64,000 nucleotides of DNA from Trochalopteron elliotii. Taxonomy: Eukaryota; Chordata; Aves; Passeriformes; Leiothrichidae. The stretch is from positions 1,426,369 through 1,490,368 of the forward strand of contig JANPWX010000358.1 in NCBI GenBank assembly GCA_024734555.1. The letters are read 5' to 3'. The position numbers were made by a program, and so were the translations under genes. The notes under the pieces are model-generated. The model was not told the DNA's origin and did not search any database. It was given only the letters and a program-made list of their open reading frames with translations. Positions 34,701 to 49,700 of the stretch are shown here, piece after piece (positions within the stretch are counted from its first letter, which is position 1; the number at the start of each line of letters is the position of its first letter).

Positions 34701-37700
34701 ATCTCCATCCTTGGAGACACTCAGACCTTGACTGGACATGGCTTTCACCAACCTGCTCTGAGTGATCCACATTTTACAGTACTAGCCTTGTATCACCCAG
34801 CACAGTCAGAATACACATTACTACCCTTGGGAGAATTAGGGTAGTGGGTCAACTGAGGGAAATTAAATGTCAGACACTGTTATAGACTGATTCTTTGATT
34901 CTGAGCTTATATGTCCCTCCTTCACATCCACCTCCAGGCATTCCCACCACCCACTGAATGAATCCTGTATCTCTGTAGGCTTTGGCATAGCAGCCTCCCT
35001 GTCAGCTCTTTGCTCCATGATCCATTTACAGGATGTGTCAAGGACAGTCTCTGGAGGAGAGAATAAAGGTTCCTTACACTCAGCTGGGATTCACCCTGCC
35101 CAAATTGGGATATTTACAGTGTGGATACCTACAGTTGAGGTAGTCCCTCCAAAATCCCCTCACAGTTAACAAGAAATGCAAACTTCCAAGTCCCCATACA
35201 AAGGGAACTGAGACAAACTGGATGAGACAAACCTGGAGTCAGGTAAAAGCTACCCCAGCCCAAATCCTTGTGTTATGAAATACTACAAGTACCTGCCTTT
35301 AAAACAGTATGAAATAGTACTGGTATCTGTCTTTAAAACAGAAAAAGTATCCTAAGCAAGAGAAACGAAAATAAAGTGAAGAATTAATTAACTAAATAGA
35401 GGTGATTAAAGTAAATAAAGGAAACAATTATCATATCAAAATAAAAGACAAGAAAGATGATTAAATGAGTTTTCAAAAGACCCATGAGAAACTCATGAAA
35501 GACATAATATGCCTTTACCTGGTTTTCAGTCTTTCATGATTTCATTTTAATTTTTATTCACTACCATCTGATAATTGCAAGAAACAGTTACTTTAACCAT
35601 AGGCAATTTAAACCATTTTAATTTTTTTTCCAGGGCCAAGAGACAAAAGAACCTATTTATTGCCTGAGGGGATTTTTACTAAAATGAAAGCTTAATCTTT
35701 CATGTTTTTTTAAGCAAAGGCTTTTAAAAAATCATTTCTAACAATGCTGTGGGGAGACACTTCCATGGGCATGCAAAATTGAAATTATAAATTTACAATT
35801 ATAAAAAAATTAATAGTTTGGGGGATTGTATTGCCTCTGTTCTTTCTGAATGAATACTCTTTCAAGCTTAAGAGAAAGTATTTAGCACATGGAGGAGAGC
35901 GAGTGTCCTTAGACTCTCTTTCGGTCAAAGCTATTTAGCCAGAATGTATGGGAGAAAGAGTTTAATTGGAGTTTAATTTGTTTGGAAATCCTCAAATATC
36001 AGATGTCCCGCTGGCTCCTCACTTCCTGGCCTGTTTTTCTGTGTTGCCAATGCACTTGAAGCTGGCCTGACCACTTTCTCCTCTGCACTAGACTGTGGTG
36101 CACTGATGGTTGCTAAATCTTATCTATGTAAAATTAAGCTTCAAGAATTTTAACTGAATTTTAACTGAAACAACCATCTTTTGGGGCTCTTATGACACAT
36201 GTTTACGAAGGACAGAACAAGAGCTCTTGGTCAAAGATTGATTCAGGGGAGATCTTCAGGGGAGATATATCTGGCTAGAAACATGGATATGATTTATTTG
36301 GCTGCCATGGTTCAAGGCATACTGGAAGTACACACGCCCATCTCCATTCTGTGCAGTATTTTGCCTTTAACAACATCAAGAAAAGGATTAAATTTAAGCA
36401 TGTACCTTTGCACTGCCCCAAATGTGGGCTGTTTTCTCAACTAAGAAATCCTAATTTAATGCATTATCTGGAGAGATGCAAACATTTCTTCCTGGGCTTA
36501 GTGCAGGCTTTGAAATCAGACAAAATAATTTACACTTATGAAACACAACAAACTGAAGTGTTCTATTAAAGGAAAACTAAACCAAATAAAATACCCTTAA
36601 GGCCTCCAAATATCCCCACATTGAAAGGCAGATTTAAATGTTTTCTGCCAACGTATTTCAAGTTTTAGTGGAAACACTTTGAGCTACTATGAAAAGCTTT
36701 ATCAAACTAAATTCATTTTCCATGGAGCAGAAAAGAATCATTGAAGATATTATTCAGGTTTACAAAATGTGTGATAGGGTGGAGAATGTGGAACCAGATA
36801 AGGAAGGTTAGGTTGAAGAACATTTTAACAAGGCTTGATTTTAGATTGGTTGTGCAAAATAAATAGGTCAGGAGACCTATTAGAAATTTTTCAAGCTATC
36901 CAATATTTGAAACACCTGTGTACAGGTACCATCTCTAAGATTTTCAAAGGCAACTGACATGCTGAAGACACTGTTTGAAAGGCTAAAGGTCCAGAATTTT
37001 TTGAAAATAGCACAAGTTCAATGTGCTGGCCAAAATCATTAACCTCCTTGGAAAAACCCTTGGTATCTGTTTTACAATACCACCCTGAGCAATAGGAAGT
37101 TCTAGTTACCCCAAAGATATATCTGCCCAGCCCAGTGGAAGCATCTGTCTACCACCGGCCTCTGCAGACCTGGACATCAGATAAAACAACCTCCAAGGTA
37201 GTCAAGGAGCCTCAAGATCAGGTTAAAAGGGAACAGCAAGTCAGACAGGCTGGATGAGAAGCCTGTGGTGGAGAGGGAAAGAGAGAAATGTGGGGAAAGA
37301 GAGAAATGTGGGCCTTAAGGTTGAATCCAGGTTCTGTGTGTACACAGCAAAACAAAGTGCACTATGGGAACATTCTGGTGCCTCTGTGCTGCAGATCAGC
37401 AAAGAAAAAGGGAGTGACTTTCCAGCCCCTCTGCACCACAGTGCAGTGCACTGAGTTTCCCTGGGAACTCTTGTCAGTATGGGTCAAGATATGCTGTGTG
37501 TGCCTTGGGAGGACAAGGCTGTTCAGACGTTTATCAGCTAAACTGCAGAGATATCACAGAGCATGCGTGAAATGCAGCATTTCTGTTTCTGTAAATGGGT
37601 GGCATTTAGACAGGTGTAACATGGAAACACTGACACTGGGAATAGCCTTTTGCAAAGTGCTAAGTCCCAGCTCCAGGACAGAGGGAAGAGATTTGCTCAG

Positions 37701-40700
37701 GTTTAAAAAAAAAAGCCACATCAGCAAGCCAGAGAATTATTTTCACCCAACCTGCTTCTCAGAGATGTTGCTAATGCATATTATTTTTAGGGCAAGATGA
37801 GGCTCATGCCGGAAACAGGAAAATTCTACACAAACTTAGTACTCACCAAGGTTCTTTTCATTTAACCTCTGTCCCAAACAAATAATAAAACTGTAATATA
37901 ATGGGAGCCCTGGCCAGCACTAACACCCAGCACCACACTCAGTCCCAGTTCTATTGTGCAGTGAAGACTGTTTTCCTTACTGATGAGCTCAAACAGTCTG
38001 CCATGAATTACTTTTTCATGGGGGATAAATACACACTTAAACAAAATTAAACACAAATGCTCTTTAGTGGTGTCTAAAATAATATGAATGTTTTTTAGAA
38101 CAGCAATAAACACACTTCATGATGCAAATAATTACACCCTGCAGCCTTTATGTAACAATAAGTGGCCAGATTCTCTACTCAGCTACATCACTGTAAATCC
38201 AGAGTAACTACACTGAATCAACATCTCTCTCTGTGGATTCTGGAGATCCTGAAGTGGTACCTAAGTCTGAATTTGCCCCAGTTTCTCTCTAGGGTTTTGG
38301 AGACATCAGACATGCATGGCTGGAAATCCACATGGTGGTCATGGACGCATTTCCACCTCTTATCCTGTCCCTTTTGCCCCCATAAATCTGGCTTCTGCTT
38401 AGTGTAATGAAGTTAGAGTCTGGCTGTGTATTCCTTGTACATCTGATATCAGTTCTGTAACTGTGTACTCAGGGCCAGAAGAAAGCTCAACTGAGATCCA
38501 GCAAGAGAAGAGGAAAAAGGACTTCACAAAAATTCATGAAGAGTAAAGGCAATATGTGCAGGTGATGGGAATCAAAGATCAGTAAAAAGAACCACCTCAG
38601 CTGATCTTCCTTTGGATGGGAAGAATTTGGTCACGTTCTGAATTCCCTGTGAAAAGTTAATTTTATCTTGTTTCTCCGTGCAATTGTTATTTTCACACAG
38701 ATTTTTTTAAGATGGGTCTGTCAGGCTTTAATGGCCCCTGAAATGAATCTGGAAAGGTGAACACGTCCACATTGGACCACTTGAAAAAGCAGTTATTTGC
38801 CTGAAAATAACAGCAACAAAGCCGTACTCAGCTATTAAAGGTTCCTCACGATTTACGTGAGCGCGGAAATTATGACACAACACGGAATCAACATTTTAAC
38901 TACCACCTTGCCCTGGACTGCCATGTTTATGTGCTGGAAGCAGGCACTCTGCTCTTACCAGGACTTGTGAGGGCTCCCAGAGCACCAGTCGTTGTGGAGA
39001 GAGGGTTTGCATTGGTGGTGGTAGCTGAGGTCTGGGCGGCGGCTGCTGCGGCTGCTAAAGTTGCCAAATTCTGTAATTGTAAAGCGTTCATGCCTATGTG
39101 GAGAAGGAATAGGGTTAATTAAAACAGGTAATAATAATCATCATCATCACCATAATCATAACCATCAGAAAGTGCTGTTTTCAATGGTCATGGAGCTTGG
39201 GGTGTAACTTGCCAATAAACTCGATTCTTTTCATTTCTAAGACATCTACAATCTCAAACCACCTCTTACAGTTCCTGAAGAGTTATTTCTCATCTCTCTA
39301 GCTTGGAGCTGAGACAATGCACCAAAGACACAAGCCTATGCTTCAGGAAAATTAAACCTGGTTTGTGCCTCTTCTAAGGGAAGTGTAGAATTAAAAGTCA
39401 TTTAAACTCTGCGTGAAGCCCAGGCACAATATTATTTCCTGACACAATGGGGGATGTAAAGAAGATAACTAGCATTTAAAACACATTCAGGACAGGGTCA
39501 TATAATTGGGATGAATAAAATTTGTTTCCCATGTCTCCTCTGAATATAACTACTAAGGTTACGCTGTGGAATAGCCAATAATTGTGCCCAATTTCCTTTT
39601 GATGGTTCATTATTAAAAACATATATGAACTAAGTACATCAAACTAGTATCAGCCTGACCACAGACCCAGCACTGAGACAGGGATTTTCAGCCTGTTAGC
39701 TCTGGACTATGATGCCAAGTCTACTGAGTCAATCTGTTGCTTCGTTATTTTAAAAGATGTAGAGGAGATGCACCTTTATTTTAGTGGGAGCCTTAAAGAA
39801 ATGGAGGCATTTAAATTTAATTTAGATGACAAGCAAAAGAGGACAAAAAATAAAGAGAACTTTTGTGAAATGGAAAAAAAAAGATTAAGCCAGTTGTAGA
39901 CAATTGCTTAAATCACAGGGACAGGAGTTGGTCTCCCCAGAGGAATTCAAAGGAAAACACCTTTTACCTTGGATTAGATCAAGTACTTGGGCACTGACTC
40001 TAAGGTGAAATACTTCAGTAAGAGCTAAAATGCAGATATGAGATGGGTGCTAGGTTTAACCAGACTGGATCCTTCTCAGGATTCCCTGAGTAAGACAAGC
40101 TGTCCCCAGGAGTAATGTTCAAGGCATTTACACAAGGACTGAGAGACATGGTTTGGATGGCACTGAGAGATCATCCTTTGGGTTTGGACATAGGAAGGAG
40201 CTCTGTGAGGGCTTGAAACCTCAAGAGAGTTGACAAACTGCAAAAACTCAAAAGACTAAAAGAGTTTTATTATGTTCCTTTAGTCCTGATAATACAAATA
40301 CACTCACAAAGGGTTAGGTAGGAAGAGCAATAACTTTTCTAGACCTAGTGATGGAGCTGGGAAGACTGCATGAGTATTGGGAAACACCCAATGAACTCTG
40401 AATGCCTAGAAAAAACTTGTCTGATTTTTTCTGAATGTTAGTTTGCTTACAAGAGATATTACTTCTCCCTGAACACTTCATATCTCAAAGAGGGGAGCTT
40501 AACAACAACTTGGAGAAAATGAAAACAAGAGTTTAAATACAATACTTGGTAAGTATGTTTGAGAAGAAAAAAAATGCAATGAAGGAGAGTACTTTCTAGG
40601 AATCCAGAACTCCTTCAATAATGGAGAGTGACATTACTTTCAAACATAGGTATTGCAGACCCAGGTTAGTACAATCAATAATCTCCATAAAGAGGAATTC

Positions 40701-43700
40701 TTACTGTCACAGCATTAGGGAATGTGAAATGAACCTTGATATAAGCATCTATTTGTGAATAAAGCCCCAAATTTAAATACAGCAGGTTCCAACAGGCAGG
40801 CCAGGCCTCAGCTGAGCACCTTAATTGACTGAGGTTCTAATGTGGGTGTCTCAGTCAATGTCCAAATTCAGTTCAGATGTTGGTGCTTTTGAAAATGTGA
40901 CACAATTGAAATGGTGGGAGTTAAAGTTTTAGTTGATCCAAAATACACCAATTCATAGTCTGGAACTGGAACAAGACACTTGGAGAATTTATGTGACCAA
41001 GAAAGATCTTTAAGGTTTCTTTTGGAGGCTAAACACCATCTTGCAAGATAAGACTTTTCTCAAACATCATGAATCCAAACTATTTTGCAAGACACAGTTC
41101 AGACAGAGATTCAGGTATGCAAACAACATGGTTTTATTTTTTTAAATTACTCATCTGACTTACTGGCTTGCCTTGGCTGTAAGCATTTTTTTTCCCCACT
41201 GAAGAATTATCTTGCTTTGATAGTAAGACTGCAGACTATTTCAAACAAGAAAAAGGAAAAGACTTAAGCTGGGACCCAAATCTTTGCGAACAAAGCATTC
41301 AGTAACCGTCAAAATGAGATGTGGAATTAATTTTCATCCTGGACTGATATTGGTCCTTAATTATAATTTACCTTCCTATTTCATAAGGAGAATAAGTAAT
41401 TCAGCAAAGAATATCCAGCAAACATTGCTGATCTTCACTGAGGCCGTATTTACATGCCATTCTGTAACAAGGATTTGGGAAAGCAGTGGGTTGCTCTCTT
41501 CCAGAGAAATGGCTATCACCCACTGTTTAATTATTCATCAAAAGGTTCAGTCATAACCAGCTTATATTTCTTCTGTGTGAGGGTTTCTTTAGACTTTTAA
41601 ATGGTATACACGGTAGGATTAAATAATTGTGATAAAGAATGGTTCTAGAGGACAGCCTAGGTCAGACAAGGTCAACAGGCAGCAGAGCAAACATCTGCTC
41701 TCTGCACTCATGAATCACCCTTGCACCTCTGTGGATGCAAAACAAATACCATCACTGCCTCATTCCACAAAAACTTTTTTTTTTAATAGTAGGACATTTT
41801 CTGTATAAGCACAGGAGGAACTCATTAATTTGCAAGTGAGTTTCAATGCCCAGAGAAGATGAACGAACAAGAGCTTGGTGGTGAAGAAGTTGTGTCCCCA
41901 CCCAGTNNNNNNNNNNNNNNNNNNNNNNNNNNNNNNNNNNNNNNNNNNNNNNNNNNNNNNNNNNNNNNNNNNNNNNNNNNNNNNNNNNNNNNNNNNNNNN
42001 NNNNNNNNNNNNNNNNNNNNNNNNNNNNNNNNNNNNNNNNNNNNNNNNNNNNNNNNNNNNNNNNNNNNNNNNNNNNNNNNNNNNNNNNNNNNNNNNNNNN
42101 NNNNNNNNNNNNNNNNNNNNNNNNNNNNNNNNNNNNNNNNNNNNNNNNNNNNNNNNNNNNNNNNNNNNNNNNNNNNNNNNNNNNNNNNNNNNNNNNNNNN
42201 NNNNNNNNNNNNNNNNNNNNNNNNNNNNNNNNNNNNNNNNNNNNNNNNNNNNNNNNNNNNNNNNNNNNNNNNNNNNNNNNNNNNNNNNNNNNNNNNNNNN
42301 NCAGACCCCAAAAGTATTTTGCTTTCAAAAGGGGATTTTTGGTTCAGCTGAATCTCAGCTAAGGTACAGTTCTGCAGTTCTCTGGGATGAATCTGCTCTC
42401 TCATTCTCTCCCCTTTCACACACACTGTTCACACATTTCACATCCTATAGTTTTTTTTAAAACAGTCTCAAATCCCGCAACAGAGCTGGACAGCAAATGA
42501 GTAGATGGATTTTATTTGAAAGTGCTGCTCATTCAGCAAATGCACCTCTCTCTGAAGAAATGCAAATTGCTTAACTCTGAGGAACAGCCTTATAGGCAGA
42601 GCTGCACATGAAAAATGAATATCCTCCTGTAGAGAAAAATAACCCCCTTCTGGGTAAGGAATAACTCTTGATCTTCATGATGGAGACAATGTTGGGAATT
42701 AAAGGGAAATGATTAAAAAACCCAGATTCACAATACAGTTTGATTCCATTTTTAATAACATGTATTTACCAATGTGCTATCAGCTTGGCAAATATTCAAG
42801 ATCGCAAGGAAATTCAACTTTCATTTTGTTATTTGGCAGATTAAAAAAACAATTAAATTATGTACAAAACAGATGCACAGTATGCCTTGCTTGAAACTTA
42901 AGATTTTTTAAAAAATTATTTATAAGGATAGGGGCATGAAAATTTAATTTAATGTTCACCTTAGGTAATTTTGTGTCTTATTGTTCACAGCAATTACCAT
43001 AAATCTACATATCAATAAGCGAGAACAGATGTCAGTTGTTACAAGTGCTTGCCAATCAGGCCTGTTAAAAAGTGACAGATGGATGGTGATAGAACATTCT
43101 CATAAGGCCTATTAGCACATTCACAGGAAATTTTTGTAGTGCTGCACAGTCACAGATGCAGTTCTCTGAAAACACGGGGAAATTTGAGAGCATGAGATTT
43201 ACATTTTACAACTTCTTGTGCTGCCTCTGACACAAACTTTCATACAATGAAGTAATTTGCCTCGTTTCAGTCACTGCATCTTTTCTCCTGTGATAACTGT
43301 AAATTTGGAATTATTGGGTATTTGTAGAGGAGGGAACAGAGTCACAAGCCGTTCCTGAAGACTTCTTAGGCCTCATCAGCTCTTGGGTTTCTAAAACCAT
43401 AATAAAATCATATTAGAAAATAGCTGAGATTTGCTTACTGCACAAATTCCTAAAAAAGGAAGGCACCAGCTACATTTAGTGGCACCGTATGCACAGAGAG
43501 TTTAAAGCCAGTGGTGATGATCAGAACCAAATCTGATCGCTCATAAGCAGTTCCCACTGACTTGACTTCCTTTGCTTTGGAAATTTTATCCTTCTCAATT
43601 GTTAGCATTTATTCCATCTGAATTAAATCCTGGCTGAAGCTTAAAAAAAGTGGATTAAGGTAAAATTGATCATCTCCAGGCTAAAAAAGCAACTATTTGT

Positions 43701-46700
43701 TAACACTGACATCAGCCATTTTGGATGCTGATGGTAAAATGTGTATAAAGGTGTGGAGGGCGAGGCTATTCCAGCAATATTCTAAGAATTAAAACAGACA
43801 GGGATCTAAGTGCCACCTCCATCAAACCATATATATTCTGTGGCTACTTTTAGAAAAGCTGCTTATCTGAAAAGTGCTTGAGGTACCCTGACCAGCTGTT
43901 CGACTGAGCAAAGCCCTTAAAACAACTTTTAAGTCCACAATTGATTCTGCCCTGTATTTTAAGAGTATGTGCTTAAATCTGACTGCAGGTTCACAGAATC
44001 ACAGAGCTGGAAGGGACCTTAAAGATCACCTAATTCCAACACCCCTCGAGGCATTTGTTGACTCATGTAGGATTTCAGCCCATTTTCAGGTTATACATGC
44101 TCTAAACACATCCAGGCAAGAAGAGTGTTTTTGTCAATTGAAACTTCTTCAGTCCTAGTCTGATCTAACTTTTGATCTAACTTTGATCTGATCTAACTGA
44201 TTTCATCTGATCTAACTTTGTCCAAAAAAAAAAGTCATTCACTCAGGCTTTTACTATAGTCAAAGAAGAGATAGGGGGCAATTAAATAATCTGATTCTAA
44301 AACAGAATCATAGAACATTTGGGTTGGAAGGGACCATAAAGACCATCTAGTTCTGACCTCCCTGCTATGGGCAGGGCCACTTTCCATTAGTCCAGATTGC
44401 TCAAAACATCTTTCACCAGACCAGGTTGCTCCAAGCCCTGTCTGACCTGTCCTTGAACACTTCCAGGGATGGGGCATCCACAACTCTCTGGGCAACCTGT
44501 GCCAGGGCCTCACCACCCTCAGAGCAAAGAATTTCTTCCTAATACATGCAGTATTTTCCCAATATCCATAAAATACGTTAAACCCAGCCTTGGTAGGATG
44601 AATCATTGCCTGGGAGTGATTCTCTCTTCACTGACATTGCAGGGAGATGGGACACCTACTTTCCAAACTACTGAGGTCCAGTTGGATGAATTCCATCCAC
44701 AGAGGGGCCAAGGCAATAAAAAGCCTCCTCACCCTCCATTTACTGGTTATGGGAAGTCCACACAGAGCTACAGATCTTGTGCCCAGACTTGGCCAAACTT
44801 GCACATTGTGCACTTTTACCACCTGAATAAGCACATCTCCTAACTGCTAAGCACTGCTTTTTCCTCTCAAGGTGCCTCTCCTACTTCTCTGAGAAGGAGC
44901 AATGTGTGGATTGTGAACAGGCTCACTTGCTGCAAACTCTGTCTCTCCAAAAAATGATAAACAGAGTTGTTTCATTTATTAGTTAAGAAAAAAAAAAGGA
45001 AGCTATTTTTATGTGTTAAAATAACTAGGACTTTCAATGGAATTATTGTTACAAAAGCGGAATGTTTTTGGTCCCTGAGATCAACATTTTCAAAACTGGC
45101 AGTTATCTTTAAGAAACAGCTATCTCCCTTGAGCAGGAAACAGTTTTTCAGTGACCTTTACTTTTAATATGATATCCCTAAAGAGGTCATAGCAGGAGAA
45201 ATCCTCCTTCTGTATGGCTTTTCTGGAATGAAGCCATCCAAGAGTCAGAGGATATAAAGGATCCTTTGGCCAATGCAAAAGTATAGAGCTTTTGTGCAGA
45301 TGGTCCTGGCTCCCAACCGGTCCCTCCAGATCCACTGAGCCAATCCAACTATTAGAGGAAAATATTCAGCAAGCAGAACCTCGCAGACTTTCTCTCACCC
45401 ATCTGGTCCTACAGACTCTGCAACAGGAGGAAATCTGGCTTGGGTAGTGGAAGAAGGGTGGAATGGATAGAGCAGGGCTCAGAAAGGGCCAGAAGTTCAA
45501 CCCAAAATGCAACCAAACTGTGAGAGAACTTGGACAGGACTGGAAAAAAAAATACATACTGGAAAAATATAAAAAGTTCCAGGTGCAAAGGGCTTAGGGA
45601 TCTGAAACACAAAGAAAAACCCATGGTTTCTCCCCCTGTATAACTTCAGAAAGCAAAATACACTGTCTATTCAATGAAATTAAGAGAAGCCCTTTGTGTC
45701 TTTTATGAGTACTGTACCTTTTTCTATGTCTTGAATGGTCACACATACAGAAATATTGCTGTATGAACCAATATTTGCTCCTGCCAAAACAGTTGACATT
45801 AATGGACTATAGAAAATCTTCCTAGACTGTATATCGTTTAAATACTGAAAACACTGAAATATTTTCTACAATCATCCTAGCAACAGCAAACCTCCTTTTA
45901 CACTGTCTGTATAGTAATTCCCAAGCTCTTAAACAGGCAGCTTGGCTTAAATAACTGCAGCTTTTAGGACCTGCTCCAGCGCTAGCCAAGTTCAATTCAA
46001 ACATTCAAGCAACATCAATCTCCTTTGAATTAAGCTTCCCATGCAATTTGTACATATTTGAAGGAGGAATTTTTGTTTGCTTGAAAGGTTGCTGGTGTTT
46101 AATGTAGCTTACATTGTCTTTTAAAGTAAGACAATCAAATCACATAATGTAATTCATCTACATTATTAGCCTTCCCCAAAGACAAAGTGCAGGCTAGACA
46201 CTGAGGCTGGAGAGGCATGTGAGAGGAAACATTGCCTTTAAATTAGCATTAACATTAGAAGGTATCAGAGAAGGGGAGGAAAAGTGAGGAAATGCTCACT
46301 ATGAAATATACTTGTAAGGATGCATGTCCTTGCATGTTTTATACAGGACAATGAAGCAGACTTTGGCAAGGTAGAATTAGTGCCTGTAATCAAGACCAGG
46401 GGATTACTGTAATACCAAAGGCACCACTGCCAGCTCTCTCAATTTTATTAGCACTCTCAACATATTACATTGTTTTCTTTGGCTTGACTCATGAAGTAGA
46501 ATGATTTCATGAAAATCTCATTTTTCAGTAGAATTGAGATAAAACTAAACTGCAGACTTAGGCATGGAACCTTAAAGCCTGGAAAGCTAAATGGCAAGCT
46601 ACAGCTTTTTGTCTCTCAAATTTCAGGATCTCAAATTTTTGTTAAAGCAGTTTCGTGATTTGCTTGGACTTCACACAATGCAGGGTCAGTTGGCTGTTAC

Positions 46701-49700
46701 AGCAAGAACAGTGTTCAGTTTTGGACCTCATGCTGAGTGTTTAATGTTGGTATGTGAGAGAGTTCTTGAGAAAAATCTCCATTTTTCTTTGGACTGTATT
46801 CCCAGCTTACAAACAAACAAATGAACAAACATGCAAACTCCAATATTCTTCAATCACAAACACCTAAAAATCCCACTCCCTTCACCAAAATCAAACAACC
46901 ACTGCTTTTGGAACATAAGAACTACTTTAACCAGTCTGAGGCATGGTATTAGGGAAAGGGAATTTAAAACTGCACACTCAAGAGCTGTCTTTGCTCTGCT
47001 AGCAAAGAAAATTGCTTTGATTTAAGAAATAAGATCACTGAGCATAGCAAATAACTCTTCAGATGTGCAGTGGGGTGTGTGCTGTGCCCCTTCTTTTCTG
47101 TACAGAGATAACACAAGCTTTAGCAGTACAAACAAACACTTGGAGATCCAAAGGGCCCTAATTTTGTACAAGGGGGTAGCTAAATCAGAAGTCCTAATGT
47201 AGCAAACCGTGACTTCATCAAGATTTAAGCACAAAAGAGATGCTAGAGCCCTGACATGGAAGTAAGTGTGGAATTTCAATGGCTCATGTGGCTTTTGATC
47301 AAAGTTTTACTGTCTGAATTACATGGTAAGCACACCCATCGACTTCAAGGATAAAAGTTGCACCCCCCAAACACAAAGTTCAAAGAACTTGAAAGCTGCA
47401 ATGACGGATCTTCTTTAGCACCTCACTCAATTGTGTCTGGATTTTATTCCTCACTTTGAAATGTTATATTAATAGGCAAACTATATGCAATATGGAATTA
47501 CATATTAGATTCTTTTTTGTGAAATGAACCTGTACAGCTCAAGTTAAAAAAGTCTAGGCTTTCACAAANGACACAATACGTATATATGGGCACATCCGTA
47601 TCATAGAATGGTTTGGTTTGGAAGGGACTTTAAAGATCTTCCACCTCCAACCCCCCTGTCACAGGCAGGGACACCTTCTACTAGACCAGGCTGCTCAAAG
47701 CCCCATCGAGCCTGGCCTTGAACACTCCCAGGGTTGGGGCAGCCTCAGTTTCTCTGGATAACCTTTACCACTCTCATATCACCCTCACAGGAAACAATTT
47801 CTTCTGAGTATCTCATCTAAACCTGCCCTCTCTCAGTTTAGAATCATTACCCCTTGTCCCATCACTAAATGCCCCTGTAAAAAGGCCCTCTCTACGTTTG
47901 TTGGAGGCCCCCTCCAGGTATGGAAAACTCCAAGGTCCCAGAGGCTTCGCTTCTCCAGGCTGAACAGCTCCAACCCTTTCAGCCCTCTCTCCATAGCAGA
48001 AGTGCTTCAACCCTCTGATCACCTTTGTGGCCTCCTCTGGATTTGCTCCAGCAGGTTTGGATCTTTCCTGTATTGAGGACCCCTGAGCTGGTGCAGCACT
48101 GTAGATGGGGTCTCATCAGAGCAGAGCAGAGGGACAGAACCCCCTCCCTTGACCTGCTGCCCACAGTGCTGTGGATGCAGCCCAGGTCACATTTGGCTTT
48201 CTGGGCTGGAAGGGCACATTGACAGGTTGTCAATTCTCATGCACCAACACTTCCAAGTTCTCCTCAGAACTGCTCTTGATCCATGCTCTTGTGCTTGGGA
48301 TTGCCCTGATCCAGGGGCAGGACCTTGTACTTGGCCTTGTACTTCATGAGGTTCTATTTGTCTTGGAACCATGAGGAACCTCCAAGTTATTCAAAAGCTC
48401 CTCACGCAGACCTCTCAACTCCAGAGCCACAACAGGTAGAGGCTCCCACTCAGCTGTGATGAAGGGGAGCCTCTCTTGGCCATCCAGGACCAAAGACACG
48501 TGGCTGTGGATTTCAGATTATCCAGCAGGGACAGCAGCTACCACCTGTTTCTCATCTTACAAATGGACCAAGCAAAAGTCCATTTTAAATTTATGGCTTT
48601 TCCTGGCCACATTCACTTTCTGTATGAGGGGATATGTACTATGCATGTTTAGCATTGACAGGACCATGCATAAAAGCAAAAGCCATTTCCAAATGAAATT
48701 GTGGAAATTTGATGATTGAACCACAACGTTCTAGTTTACAGGCTGCACCATATGGATATGGCCCCTACACTGTTCAGCTGCCTATCTGTCCTCCCCTAAG
48801 GAAGAACTTAAATTTTATTCCAGTTATAAAAACCAGACTCTAACATTCAAAACCCCCAATAAAACTAATAGAATCAAATTTTATTTACAGTAGAGATGTT
48901 GGAACTAGAAGATCTTTAAGGTCCCTTCCAACCCAAGCCTTTCTATGAATCTATGATTTGTTTTGCAGATAAACACATCAGAAGGCGACACACTGTGTAT
49001 CCTGGACAATTTAGCAACTCCAGAGAGTTTAGTAGAACCGATTTACCACAGTCCTAAAATAAATAGAGTATAATACAGCCACCACCTCTGAAATGAACTT
49101 ACAGCTAGATATTGTGGTGTGAGTCCTCCAAGACCTGTGAGGTTTCCCCAAGTGGCAGTATTGAGCTGTTGCATCTGCTGAGCCAACTGCTGCTGCAAAC
49201 GCCGCTGCTCCTTGTCCTTTTGGGTGTCAGCAAACTTCACCACGATTGGCGAAGAGCAGCCCTGTGGTTGGACAGATCAGGAAAGACAGAAGGGTTAAAT
49301 CACACCGGGTCACCCTCGCCTCGTGAGCTCAGCCATGTCCTGTAGGGCCACTGGCACAACCAGATTGTTCACTCTCTCTTTGTGACTGGCACGTGTAGGA
49401 CCGCAAGGAGTAAGATTTTCAGACTCTTAGGAAAAGAAGCTATGGAAAAATTATTGATTCCCCAGCTCTTTTTATAAAACATCTTTCTTCAGGCTGTCTT
49501 TTCCTTCCAGCTATCAAAATTGCTGCCAGAGACAGCAAAGTGTACCAGTCCTCTTTAATTAAGCTTCACAGCTGATGAGACGGATGCGATGCTTTGTCTG
49601 CAGTCTGTTTTCGAGGCAGCGCCAAAGGGAGAGGTGTCCAACCTCCGTGCTGCCAGGGCCCACACAGCCAACACTGCCCTGCCGCCATGGTCTGGCTGTG

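Larger units (their letters stand above)
19568..38958 (-). other. CELF2: Intron between CELF2 exons E and D (19.4 kb)
   Basis: The largest intron in the window. It has CR1 fragments at 22.7, 24.1, 25.7-26.6 and 34.7 kb, a GGAAA/GAAAA tract with an N gap at 30.2-30.9 kb, an ATT repeat at 31.7 kb and an exact 18-bp duplication at 37.3 kb. The parts between 19.6-22.7, 26.6-30.1 and 31.8-34.6 kb look like plain intron; 27.1-28.2 kb is repeat-free with several homeobox-type TAATTA cores and might be conserved non-coding sequence. No gene seen. Confidence 0.85.
39094..49102 (-). other. CELF2: Intron interval between CELF2 exons G and E (10 kb, missing exon F inside)
   Basis: Contains the 395-bp gap at 41907-42301, CR1 fragments at 44.0, 44.3, 47.6-48.4 and 48.9 kb, a short ATC/ATA-rich stretch next to exon E (39130-39170) and an imperfect TGATCTAACTT array at 44161-44220. 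The segments 39.2-41.9, 42.3-43.9 and 44.9-47.5 kb show nothing beyond plain intron. No gene seen apart from the expected hidden exon. Confidence 0.85.

Noticed and set aside
37288..37800. 170-residue plus-strand frame
   Set aside because: No recognisable domain, no splice or start context, within a CELF2 intron; length is within chance for this composition.
41760..42425. Four frames crossing the N run (158 to 221 residues)
   Set aside because: Mostly unknown bases; the flanking residues do not match CELF2 exon F or anything else.
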